DNA from: Streptomyces sp. GESEQ-35
GTDB taxonomy: Bacteria > Actinomycetota > Actinomycetes > Streptomycetales > Streptomycetaceae
Assembly (NCBI RefSeq): GCF_017948485.1
Contig: NZ_JAFFSX010000005.1
Span: 372,001-436,000 of the forward strand
Direction of reading: 5' to 3'
Length of the DNA: 64,000 nt
The notes under the pieces were generated by a model. That model did no database searches and was not told the DNA's origin. It saw only the letters and a list, made by a program, of their open reading frames with translations. Positions 23,311-31,008 of this stretch are shown here, piece after piece. Every line of letters starts with the position of its first letter. The first letter of the stretch is position 1. Both the position numbers and the translations under genes were made by a program.

Positions 23311-24705
23311 TCAGCCGTTGACGACGATCGCCGCCGTGTTGTTGCGCAGGTTCGGATCGAATTTCCTGATCTCCAGCTCAGGCATGTCGTTGATGGTGGA
23401 GACGGTCGCCCGGGCACCGCGTACCACCCGCTCGATCTGGAGCGGGATCTCGAAGGTGTGGGACGCCCCGGCGTGCAGCCAGATCGGCGTCGCGCAGAAG
23501 TAGTCGGTCGCGGGGCCGGGATCGTCCGGTTCCGAGGACCAGCACTCGTCCATGTCGAGCACCTTGGTGCCCTCCGGTGCCTGGAAGCGCACAACGGCGA
23601 CCGGCGCGCCAACGCCCAGCGACGCCACCCATGCCGGGCCGCGGTTCGACACGGTCACCCGGGCAGTGACCGTGTCTCCGACGGCCCCGCGCACCCTGCT
23701 GCCGGTGAGCTTCAGGTCGGCGGTGTTCTTGGCGTCCAGGACGACGGTCCGGTAGTTGTCGGACAGGTCGAGGTCGTTCTCCGCGACCGCGGCCGGCTGC
23801 CCGGTCATGGGCCGCAGGTTCAACTCGGCGTCCGTTCCCCGGGTCCATGCCCCGTCGCCGCGGGCCTCTTCCAGCGCCGCGTCCGAATAGGGCAGGACGG
23901 AGTGGTCGAACCGCTCGTACAGCGCCTTCCGCCCGACGCCGAGCTCGGTCACCAGCGCGTACTGCTGCCCCGGAGCCACCGCCTCGTCCAGCACGCACAG
24001 CGCGAACGTACCGGTGTCCTGCTCCTGGTACTCGCAGTTGGCGTGCCGCTCCTTGAACCGCAGCCCGTAGGAGGCGTAGATCGACAGCAGCGTGCGATCC
24101 ACGGCGCGGTTGCCGTTGTTGGCGACCGTCGCCCGTACGCGGGTGGCCGTGCCCGGCGTGAGCCCGCGCTGGTTCTCGGCCTGGCTGAGGCCGAGATCCG
24201 GTCCGTTGCCGAGGGTGATCAGGGTCTCCGCCGGGCTCGAGGTCAGCTCCCCGGCGCCGGCCGTGTAGCGCAAGGACCCCGACGCGCTGGGATCCGCGTC
24301 CGGCAGCGCGCGGAGTCCGAGCCGGGCGGCCGGCACGCTCTCCGTCCCGGCCGGCATCTCCGGGAAGGTGCAATTCGCCTTGACCTCCGACTCGGGCACG
24401 CAGTTGGCGGGCCACGACACCTGCGCGAAGGAGGCGATCTCGCTCGCGTCCACGGTCAGTTGCCCGCCCGGCACGCTGTTGTCGAGATTGTCGTGGGTGA
24501 CCCCCACCGCAATACTCCGCTCACGTGCGCTGCCGTCCGCGTCCGGCCCGGGCAGCACCGTGTCCGACGGCACGCTGATCGACAACTGGTCGGAGACGGC
24601 GTGTGCGGGCCCGGCCCCGACCGCCACCAGGGCAGCGGCCGCGAGCACGCCCGCAAGAAGGCGGTGCCTCGCGCGTCTCGTCGGCCCGGTCTGCTGGTCC
24701 TTCAT
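23311..24705 (-). CDS. Secreted protein of unknown function with CARDB/DUF11-like repeats
   Basis: A 464-residue secreted protein: twin Arg-rich start, hydrophobic core and AHA cleavage near residue 36. The rest is beta-rich and looks like several immunoglobulin-like modules, with NTADLKLTGSRVRGAVGDTVTARVTVSNRGPAW close to the CARDB/DUF11 pattern. Scattered Cys pairs (NCVPESEVKANC, CEYQEQ...CVLDE, CWSS...CATP) suggest disulfides. No catalytic motif is apparent. It is monocistronic by position and converges with the threonine-aldolase gene. Confidence 0.7.
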   Translation of the reverse strand: MKDQQTGPTRRARHRLLAGVLAAAALVAVGAGPAHAVSDQLSISVPSDTVLPGPDADGSARERSIAVGVTHDNLDNSVPGGQLTVDASEIASFAQVSWPANCVPESEVKANCTFPEMPAGTESVPAARLGLRALPDADPSASGSLRYTAGAGELTSSPAETLITLGNGPDLGLSQAENQRGLTPGTATRVRATVANNGNRAVDRTLLSIYASYGLRFKERHANCEYQEQDTGTFALCVLDEAVAPGQQYALVTELGVGRKALYERFDHSVLPYSDAALEEARGDGAWTRGTDAELNLRPMTGQPAAVAENDLDLSDNYRTVVLDAKNTADLKLTGSRVRGAVGDTVTARVTVSNRGPAWVASLGVGAPVAVVRFQAPEGTKVLDMDECWSSEPDDPGPATDYFCATPIWLHAGASHTFEIPLQIERVVRGARATVSTINDMPELEIRKFDPNLRNNTAAIVVNG

Positions 24706-24857
24706 GAATTCCCCCTCATTGACGATCTGCCGGTGGCCGAGACCGGCGGCACTTGGGAATGGTTGTGCCGGGGTGTCTGGTTGCGGCGGTCTTCGGCCGT
24801 TCTCCAGCGGTCAGTACGCGAGCGGGCTGCATAGGTATGCGTACAAGAGGAAATGCA

Positions 24858-24887
24858 TTGACTCGCCGTGACCTGCATATCTAGGCT
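24858..24887 (+). promoter_or_regulatory. Promoter of the transglutaminase-like gene (leaderless)
   Basis: TTGACT (24858-24863) and TAGGCT (24882-24887) are 18 bases apart, a good vegetative Streptomyces promoter. The start would fall at or next to the ATG at 24896, so the mRNA is probably leaderless, in keeping with the lack of a ribosome site. Confidence 0.55.
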
Positions 24888-24895
24888 CTGCGGCT

Positions 24896-25468
24896 ATGCA
24901 GCTGATCCAGGAAACCCCTGACCTGTCCGCCTACTTGGCCGCCGATGACGCTATCGACCATGAGCATCCGGTGGTACGGGAGACCGCCGCCCGCCTTGCC
25001 AAAGGGGCTGTCGACTCGTATGCCTATGCGCGGGCCGCCTTCGAGTTCGTGCGTGACGCCGTCCCGCACTCGCAGGACTCCGGCGACCTACGGGTCACCT
25101 GGCGTGCCTCCGACGTCCTGGAGCAGGGCACGGGTATCTGCTACGCCAAGGCGCACGCCCTGGCGGCGCTGCTGCGGGCCGAGGACATTCCGACGGCGCT
25201 CTGCTATCAGCGGTTCGAGGTGCTGCACGGTCTCGTCGCCGTCCGGTTCAACGGTGCCTGGCACCGGCAGGATCCCAGGGGCAACAAGCCCGGCGTGGAC
25301 GCCCAGTTCTCCCTCGACGGCGAGCGGCTGGCCTTCGTGCCCGACCTTGAGTCCAATGAGATGGACTATCCAGTGCTGTACGCTGAACCGCACCCGGTCG
25401 TGCTCGACGCTCTCAAGGCAGCGCGCGACCGGCCGCACCTGTGGCAGACGCTCCCCACCGCACTCTGA
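24896..25468 (+). CDS. Transglutaminase-like superfamily protein
   Basis: A 190-residue papain-fold protein. The catalytic set is visible: Cys in GTGICYAKAHALAALLR, His in EVLHGLVAV and Asp in WHRQDPRGNK. Such stand-alone bacterial members are thought to act as proteases or amide-transferring enzymes; no substrate is known. A downstream B3/B4-domain gene begins 13 bases after its stop, so they are likely co-expressed. Confidence 0.85.
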   Translation: MQLIQETPDLSAYLAADDAIDHEHPVVRETAARLAKGAVDSYAYARAAFEFVRDAVPHSQDSGDLRVTWRASDVLEQGTGICYAKAHALAALLRAEDIPTALCYQRFEVLHGLVAVRFNGAWHRQDPRGNKPGVDAQFSLDGERLAFVPDLESNEMDYPVLYAEPHPVVLDALKAARDRPHLWQTLPTAL

Positions 25469-25481
25469 GGCAAGGCCGACC

Positions 25482-26186
25482 ATGACTCTCACCCTGACCG
25501 TGTCCGAAGAGGTGCGCGCCCTCGCACCCGGCTTCACGCACATCGCCGTCGAGGCGCACGGCCTCGTCAACGGACCCAGTACCGCGGGCAGTTCGGCGCT
25601 CCTCGACGCCGCCGCCCGCAGGCTCGCCGTACGCCTGGACGGACGGGCGCCGCACGAGGACCCGCACATGGTGGCCTGGCGGGAGGCCTACACGGCGTTC
25701 GGGTCGAAGCCGTCGCGGACCCGCAACTCGGCGGAAGCGCTGGCCAAGCGGGCGTTGTCGGAGGCCGGGCTGCCCCGGATCAATGTGCTCGTCGACCTCT
25801 ACAACGCCATCAGCGTCGCCCACCTGATCCCCGTCGGCGGCGAGGACCTCGACCGCGTCCAGGGCGGTATGCGTCTTCTGCGGGCCACCGGCGACGAGGA
25901 CTTCGTGACCGTCGCCGCGGGCGAGGACGTCGTCGAACACCCGGACGCCGGCGAGGTGGTGTGGTGCGACGAGACCGGTGTGACCTGCCGCCGCTGGAAC
26001 TGGCGCCAGGGGCCGCGCACCCGGCTCACCGAGGAGAGCGTCTCGGCGATCTTCCTGCTGGAGAGCCTGGCGCCGATGCCGGTCGCCGACGTCGAGACGG
26101 CGGCCGCCGAGCTCGCCGAACTGCTGGAGAAGTTCAGCCCCGGAGCGCGTATCGAGATCCGTGCCGCCGAACCGGTGCGGGGCTGA
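25482..26186 (+). CDS. B3/B4 tRNA-binding-domain protein
   Basis: A 234-residue protein matching the B3/B4 (editing-like) domain found in the phenylalanyl-tRNA synthetase beta chain: HMVAWREAYTAFGSKPSRTRNSAEAL, LPRINVLVDLYNAISVAHLIPVGGEDLDRV and VWCDETGVTCRRWNWRQG in outline. Stand-alone members may edit mischarged tRNA or act on free aminoacyl compounds. It forms a two-gene unit with the transglutaminase-like gene. Confidence 0.85.
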   Translation: MTLTLTVSEEVRALAPGFTHIAVEAHGLVNGPSTAGSSALLDAAARRLAVRLDGRAPHEDPHMVAWREAYTAFGSKPSRTRNSAEALAKRALSEAGLPRINVLVDLYNAISVAHLIPVGGEDLDRVQGGMRLLRATGDEDFVTVAAGEDVVEHPDAGEVVWCDETGVTCRRWNWRQGPRTRLTEESVSAIFLLESLAPMPVADVETAAAELAELLEKFSPGARIEIRAAEPVRG

Positions 26187-26240
26187 TCGGCAGCGCGAAC
26201 GCCGTCACCGCCGCGCCGGCCGCCGTAGAACTGCGCGGTG

Positions 26241-26969
26241 TCAGCGGGCCTCGGCCGCGCGGACCTGCTCCGGCGTCGGCGCCGTACCGCCGAGGTGCGC
26301 CGGCATCCACCAGGTGTCCTGGGCGTCCTTGGGGCGTACGGGGTAGGCGCGCTGCGCGGCTTCGAGGAGTTCCTGTACGGCATCGCGCAGTTGGCGCGTA
26401 ATGGCGCCGGCGTACTTGTCGCGGGAGGCCTCGATCGCCTCGCCGACCCGGATGGTGATCGGGGTGTGGCTGCGCTTGAAGTTCTTCGGGTGCCCCTTGG
26501 TCCACAGCCGCTGCGTGCCCCACAGGGCCATCGGGATCAGCGGCACGCCCGCCTCCTGGGCCAGCCGGGCGGCGCCCGACTTGAAGCTCTTCAGCGTGAA
26601 CGACTCCGAGATCGTGGCCTCCGGGAACACCCCGACGATCTCCCCGGAGCGCAGCGAGTCCAGCGCGTGCGCGTACGCCGCCTCACCCTGCTTGCGGTCC
26701 ACGGGAATGTGCTTCATCCCGCGCATCAGCGGTCCGGAGATCTTGTGCCGGAATACGGACTCCTTCGCCATGAAGCGCACCAGGCGCTTCTGCGGGAGCG
26801 CCGCCAGGCCGTCGAAGATGAAGTCCAGATAGCTGATGTGGTTGCTCACCAGCACGGCGCCGCCCGAGCGCGGAATGTTCTCCGACCCCTTGCAGTCGAT
26901 CTTCAGGTCCCACGCCTTGAACAAAGTGACGGCGAGACCGACAACGGGGCGGTAGACAAGCTCTGCCAT
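26241..26969 (-). CDS. 1-acyl-sn-glycerol-3-phosphate acyltransferase (PlsC-like)
   Basis: A 242-residue membrane-associated acyltransferase. It has the catalytic NHISYLD (HX4D), the GMKHIPVDRKQG block, FPEAT and VPLIPMALWG, the four motifs of the PlsC family. It would acylate lysophosphatidate, or a related acceptor, in phospholipid synthesis. A Pro- and Ala-rich C-terminal tail of about 40 residues follows the domain. Confidence 0.9.
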   Translation of the reverse strand: MAELVYRPVVGLAVTLFKAWDLKIDCKGSENIPRSGGAVLVSNHISYLDFIFDGLAALPQKRLVRFMAKESVFRHKISGPLMRGMKHIPVDRKQGEAAYAHALDSLRSGEIVGVFPEATISESFTLKSFKSGAARLAQEAGVPLIPMALWGTQRLWTKGHPKNFKRSHTPITIRVGEAIEASRDKYAGAITRQLRDAVQELLEAAQRAYPVRPKDAQDTWWMPAHLGGTAPTPEQVRAAEAR

Positions 26970-27156
26970 GGACGGGGTGAACCCTTCCTTCTCTGCCAGG
27001 TAAAGGGCTCCCGGCGGGAAAGTTACGCAGCCGTAGGTTTACGGCATCTCGCAGATGGTGCCCGAAGAACGGACGGACAGCCAGTGTTCGTGCCTGTCGA
27101 CGGCGAGATCCTCGTCACTTCGACCCCATGATCCACCTCGGGCTTTTACGCCGCCT

Positions 27157-27573
27157 TTACTCCGTGCGTACCGTCACCCTGCGGATGAGCAGGTACATCT
27201 CGCACCCCAGGCAATACCCGAATGCAGCATTGAGAAAGGCGGCGGCGAGCGCGATCCCGGTCGCCGCGAGCCCCAGCCAGAGCGGCCCCAGCGCGTAGCC
27301 GACCAGCCCGAGCCCCGCGAAGAGGAGCCCCACCGCCTGCGCGAAGCGGGGCGGCTCGGGCGGCTCGAACTCGGTGGGCGGCCCGATCCGGGGTCGTACC
27401 GCCTTCCGGAAGAGCCAGCCGTACGGCGAACGGCTCACTCCGCCCGCGGCGCCCAGCGCGAATGCCAGTGTCTGCCAGGCCAGCAGCCAGGCGCTGCCGG
27501 TGATCAGAACGACCGCCAGTACAACAGTGGTCACGGCCGCTCCGAACCGCGGTCCCCTTGCATCGATGTCCAT
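27157..27573 (-). CDS. DUF4395 membrane protein
   Basis: A 138-residue membrane protein with four hydrophobic helices and the family's CLGCEMYLL motif near the C-terminus (a CxxC). The start is placed at ATG 27573 (MDIDARGPRF). DUF4395 proteins often sit beside a thioredoxin-like gene, as here, where a membrane-anchored thioredoxin is divergent 77 bases away. A thiol-exchange partnership is likely but unproved. Confidence 0.8.
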   Translation of the reverse strand: MDIDARGPRFGAAVTTVVLAVVLITGSAWLLAWQTLAFALGAAGGVSRSPYGWLFRKAVRPRIGPPTEFEPPEPPRFAQAVGLLFAGLGLVGYALGPLWLGLAATGIALAAAFLNAAFGYCLGCEMYLLIRRVTVRTE

Positions 27574-27650
27574 GGGAATCAAGCATTCCGCAGGGGAAAG
27601 GGTTTGGGGTGGCGGGAATCTTTGCAGTCGTGTGAATGCTTGAGGAGACG

Positions 27651-28064
27651 ATGACCGGACTTGTGGTGTGCGTGGCGGTGCTCGTGGTGGCGAGCGCCTA
27701 CGGAGTGCTGCATCGGTGGCGGAACGGGAGAGTACGGGTGCGCGGGCGCGATGACGGAAAGCTGCTCGGCGCGGCCGAGTTGGGTGAGGATCTCGGCGAG
27801 CGCGCCACCCTCGTGCAGTTCTCCAGCGCCTTCTGCGCGCCCTGCCGCGCGACCCGGCGGATTCTCGGCGAGGTGGCCGAGATGGTGCCGGGCGTGGCCC
27901 ACGTCGAGATCGACGCCGAGGCCCGGCTGGAGCTCGTCCGCCGACTCGGCATCCTCAAGACCCCGACCGTGCTGGTCCTGGACGCCGACGGCCAGGTGGT
28001 GCGGCGGGCCACCGGCCAGCCGCGCAAGGCGGATGTGATCGCGGCCCTGGGGGAGGCGGTCTGA
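27651..28064 (+). CDS. Membrane-anchored thioredoxin-family protein
   Basis: A 137-residue protein with an N-terminal membrane helix (LVVCVAVLVVASAYGVL) and a thioredoxin domain whose active site is CAPC at 62-65 (FSSAFCAPCRATRRIL), followed by the cis-Pro loop LKTPTVLVLD. It would exchange disulfides on proteins at or outside the membrane. The AGGAG lies close to the ATG at 27651; an ATG at 27636 is an alternative start. Divergent from the DUF4395 gene. Confidence 0.85.
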   Translation: MTGLVVCVAVLVVASAYGVLHRWRNGRVRVRGRDDGKLLGAAELGEDLGERATLVQFSSAFCAPCRATRRILGEVAEMVPGVAHVEIDAEARLELVRRLGILKTPTVLVLDADGQVVRRATGQPRKADVIAALGEAV

Positions 28065-28135
28065 CCACGGTGAGGCATCTCCCATATGCCGGGACGTACT
28101 TGACTGTGCGCACCACCTATCGTCAGCCTGACCGT

Positions 28136-28216
28136 ATGCTTCAGGAACTCCTTCTTTTCGGGCGGGTGCACATCGATCTCGCCCGCCATGCGAGCGCGCG
28201 CTGTCCGGGCCGTTGA
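28136..28216 (+). CDS. Short leader peptide with a Cys codon
   Basis: A 26-codon frame opens at ATG 28136: it begins MLQELLLFGR, continues VHIDLARHASARC and stops at TGA 28214. The VHIDLxR...C pattern matches the tiny leader peptides often found before sulfur-metabolism genes in Streptomyces, which are thought to sense cysteine supply by ribosome stalling. It ends 45 bases before a flavin reductase gene. It has no ribosome site; TATCGT at 28118-28123 could be a -10 giving a very short leader. Confidence 0.7.
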   Translation: MLQELLLFGRVHIDLARHASARCPGR

Positions 28217-28261
28217 ACATCCCAGGACCGCTCGTCGCTCTCCCCGCAGAAGGACAACTCC

Positions 28262-28771
28262 ATGACGGCCACGCCCGATCTGGTCACCCCTCCGCTCACC
28301 ACGACCGACCTGTTCCGCTCCGTCTTCCGGCGCCACGCGGCGGGCGTCGCCGTCATCACCGCGCACGGTGACAGTGGCCCGGCAGGCTTCACCGCCACCT
28401 CCCTGACCTCGGTCTCGGCCGAACCGCCGCTCGTGTCCTTCGGTATCGGCACCGGCGCCTCCAGCTGGCCCGCGATAGCCGGGGCCGACCATGTCGGCGT
28501 ACACATACTCGGCGAGCACCAGCGGGAACTCGCCGCGACCTTCGCCCGCAGTGGCGCCGACCGCTTCGGCGCGTCCACCGTCTGGCGGGAGGGGCCGGAA
28601 GGAGTTCCGGTCCTCGACGGCGTCCTTGCCTGGCTCGTGTGCCGGGTCCACGCGCGCGTGCCTGCGGGGGATCACCGCATCGTGCTGGCCGAGGTCGTCC
28701 ACGGCGACCCCACGGGACCCGGACGTCCGCTCGTGTACCACCAGGGGCGGTTCACCTCGCTGGGTGACTGA
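28262..28771 (+). CDS. Flavin reductase-domain protein (FMN-binding split barrel)
   Basis: A 169-residue cytosolic flavin reductase-like enzyme. Typical stretches are FRRHAAGVAVITAHG, GFTATSLTSVSAEPPLVSFGIG (flavin phosphate contact) and the late GDHRIVLAEVVHG with the conserved His. Such enzymes supply reduced flavin to two-component monooxygenases, including desulfonating ones. A leader peptide of the cysteine-responsive kind precedes it, which suggests a link to sulfur supply. No partner monooxygenase is adjacent. Confidence 0.85.
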   Translation: MTATPDLVTPPLTTTDLFRSVFRRHAAGVAVITAHGDSGPAGFTATSLTSVSAEPPLVSFGIGTGASSWPAIAGADHVGVHILGEHQRELAATFARSGADRFGASTVWREGPEGVPVLDGVLAWLVCRVHARVPAGDHRIVLAEVVHGDPTGPGRPLVYHQGRFTSLGD

Positions 28772-28939
28772 CCCGGCTCCGGACTCTTCTGCGGGACCGT
28801 CGAGTTCCGGTTACGCTGCGTTGCGAAGGTCACAGTTCAAAGCGCTTGCTTAGCGGGCAGGAACTGGGTGTACTGGCGAGTAATATTTCGGTCGGAGCGC
28901 AGCCCGCCCCGACCGGGATCGGCCGCTTGGGGCGCCTAT

Positions 28940-28959
28940 GCTGCCTGCAAGTAGGCAGC
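28940..28959. promoter_or_regulatory. Inverted repeat before etfB
   Basis: GCTGCCT-6-AGGCAGC lies 31 bases before the etfB start and overlaps a TATGCT hexamer (28937-28942) that could be the -10. It may be an operator or a 5' UTR hairpin. No matching -35 was found. Confidence 0.35.
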
Positions 28960-28990
28960 CGAAAAATGACGATGCAGTAGGAGAGCCGGC

Positions 28991-29776
28991 GTGAGCTTGA
29001 GGATCGTTGTCACCGTGAAGTACGTGCCCGACGCCACTGGCGACCGGCACTTCGCCGATGACCTGACCGTCGACCGGGACGACGTGGACGGTCTGCTCTC
29101 CGAGCTCGACGAATATGCCGTCGAGCAGGCGCTGCAGATCGCCGACGACGCCGACGACGCCGAGATCACCGTCCTGACCGTGGGCCCCGAGGACGCCAAG
29201 GACGCGCTCCGCAAGGCCCTTTCGATGGGCGCCGACAAGGCGATCCACGTCGAGGACGACGACGTGCACGGCACCGACGCCATCGGCACCTCTCTGGTAC
29301 TGGCCAAGGCGATCGAGAAGGCCGGCTACGACCTGGTCATCTCCGGCATGGCCTCCACCGACGGCACCATGGGCGTCGTACCGGCGCTGCTGGCCGAGCG
29401 GCTGGGCGTCCCGCAGGTCACGCTGCTCTCCGAGGTCTCCGTCGAGGACGGCACCGTCAAGGGCCGGCGTGACGGCGACGCCGCCTCCGAGACCCTGGAG
29501 GCCTCGCTGCCGGCCGTCGTGTCGGTCACCGACCAGTCGGGCGAGGCCCGTTACCCGTCCTTCAAGGGCATCATGGCGGCCAAGAAGAAGCCGGTCGAGT
29601 CCTGGGACCTGTCCGACCTGGACCTGGAGGCCGAGGAGGTCGGCCTGGAGGGTGCCTACACCGTCGTCGACTCCGCGGCCGAGCGCCCGGCCCGTACCGC
29701 CGGCACGATCGTCAAGGACGAGGGCGAGGGCGGCAAGCAGCTCGCTGAGTTCCTCGCGGGCCAGAAGTTCATCTAG
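28991..29776 (+). CDS. etfB: Electron transfer flavoprotein subunit beta
   Basis: A 261-residue ETF beta/FixA protein that pairs with EtfA to carry electrons from acyl-CoA and related dehydrogenases to the quinone pool. Evidence: IVVTVKYVPDATGDR at the start, LDEYAVEQALQIAD, the AMP/ADP-binding TDGTMGVVPALLAERLG and the C-terminal KKKPVESWDLSDL recognition area. GTG 28991 is preceded by AGGAG. It is followed by etfA 99 bases on, with a hairpin between them. Confidence 0.95.
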   Translation: MSLRIVVTVKYVPDATGDRHFADDLTVDRDDVDGLLSELDEYAVEQALQIADDADDAEITVLTVGPEDAKDALRKALSMGADKAIHVEDDDVHGTDAIGTSLVLAKAIEKAGYDLVISGMASTDGTMGVVPALLAERLGVPQVTLLSEVSVEDGTVKGRRDGDAASETLEASLPAVVSVTDQSGEARYPSFKGIMAAKKKPVESWDLSDLDLEAEEVGLEGAYTVVDSAAERPARTAGTIVKDEGEGGKQLAEFLAGQKFI

Positions 29777-29787
29777 CCGCTGCGGGT

Positions 29788-29804
29788 CCGGGGGCTGCCC
29801 CCGG
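29788..29804 (+). terminator. Intercistronic hairpin etfB-etfA
   Basis: CCGGGGG-CTG-CCCCCGG is a perfect 7-bp GC stem 11 bases after the etfB stop. It may act as a partial terminator or protect the upstream message. Confidence 0.45.
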
Positions 29805-29875
29805 GCTGACTCGGCATCCGAGGCCCATCCGCTTACGCCCCCTCAATCCTTCGCAATTCGCAGGAGACCATTCCC

Positions 29876-30838
29876 ATGGCTGAAGTTCTCGTCTACGTCG
29901 ACCACGTGGACGGTGCCGTCCGCAAGCCCACCCTGGAGCTGCTGACGCTGGCCCGCCGTGTCGGCGAGCCCGTCGCCGTCGCCCTCGGTGCCGGCGCCGC
30001 CGACACCGCCGCCACCCTCGCCGAGCACGGCGCCGTGAAGGTCCTCACCCACGAGGCCGCCGAGTACGCCGACTACCTGGTCGTCCCCAAGGTGGACGCC
30101 CTCCAGGCCGCCTACGAGGCCGTCTCCCCGGCCGCCGTGCTGGTGCCGTCCTCCGCCGAGGGCAAGGAGATCGCCGCCCGTCTGGCGCTGCGCATCGGTT
30201 CCGGCATCATCACCGACGCCATCGACCTGGAGGCCGGCGACGAGGGCCCGGTGGCCACGCAGTCGGTCTTCGCCGCCTCCTTCACCACCAAGTCCCGTGT
30301 CTCCAAGGGCACCCCGGTCATCACGGTCAAGCCCAACAGCGCTGCCGTGGAGGCCGCCCCGGCCGCCGGCGCCGTCGAGGCCCTCGCCGTGTCCTTCTCC
30401 GAGAAGGCCACCGGCACCAAGGTCACCGCCCGCACGCCGCGCGAGTCGACCGGCCGCCCGGAGCTGACCGAGGCCGCGATCGTGGTCTCCGGCGGCCGTG
30501 GTGTGAACGGCGCCGAGAACTTCGCGATCATCGAGGCGCTCGCCGACTCCCTCGGCGCGGCCGTCGGTGCCTCGCGTGCCGCGGTGGACGCCGGCTGGTA
30601 CCCGCACACCAACCAGGTCGGCCAGACCGGTAAGTCCGTCTCGCCGCAGCTGTACGTCGCCTCCGGCATCTCCGGCGCCATCCAGCACCGCGCCGGTATG
30701 CAGACCTCGAAGACGATCGTGGCGATCAACAAGGACGCCGAGGCCCCGATCTTCGACCTGGTCGACTACGGCGTGGTCGGCGACCTCTTCGACGTCGTCC
30801 CGCAGCTCACCGAGGAGATCAAGACCCGCAAGGGCTGA
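29876..30838 (+). CDS. etfA: Electron transfer flavoprotein subunit alpha
   Basis: A 320-residue EtfA. The C-terminal FAD domain is intact: VVSGGRGVNGAENFAIIEALAD, AAVGASRAAVDAGWYPHTNQVGQTGKSVSP and YVASGISGAIQHRAGMQTSKTIVAINKD in outline, including the residues that hold the flavin. It forms the alpha-beta heterodimer with the upstream EtfB. A strong terminator follows 28 bases after the stop. Confidence 0.95.
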   Translation: MAEVLVYVDHVDGAVRKPTLELLTLARRVGEPVAVALGAGAADTAATLAEHGAVKVLTHEAAEYADYLVVPKVDALQAAYEAVSPAAVLVPSSAEGKEIAARLALRIGSGIITDAIDLEAGDEGPVATQSVFAASFTTKSRVSKGTPVITVKPNSAAVEAAPAAGAVEALAVSFSEKATGTKVTARTPRESTGRPELTEAAIVVSGGRGVNGAENFAIIEALADSLGAAVGASRAAVDAGWYPHTNQVGQTGKSVSPQLYVASGISGAIQHRAGMQTSKTIVAINKDAEAPIFDLVDYGVVGDLFDVVPQLTEEIKTRKG

Positions 30839-30866
30839 GCCCCCGACGACTCGCCGCGCTGAACGA

Positions 30867-30900
30867 GGCCCCCGCAACCGTGCCGACGGTCGCGGGGGCC
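30867..30900 (+). terminator. Strong terminator after etfA
   Basis: GGCCCCCGC and GCGGGGGCC form a 9-bp stem; inside it ACCGT and ACGGT add 5 more pairs around a GCCG loop. It is followed by TT and lies 28 bases past the etfA stop. Confidence 0.85.
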
Positions 30901-30904
30901 TTAA

Positions 30905-31002
30905 GCCTGTTCTGATTTGCCCCGCCTGCGCAGCGACGCCCTGCACGCACCCTCGCCGCACGCCCGCGCTCCGCGCGGACGACGGGGCAACTCAGAACAG
31001 GC
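30905..31002. repeat. Long inverted repeat, possible miniature mobile element
   Basis: Two 20-bp arms (30905-30924 and 30983-31002) beginning GCCTGTTCTGA pair with one mismatch around 58 bases of GC-rich spacer. No clear target duplication flanks them. The element lies between convergent etfA and an EEP-family gene, directly after another terminator. Confidence 0.45.
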
Positions 31003-31008
31003 CCTGGC

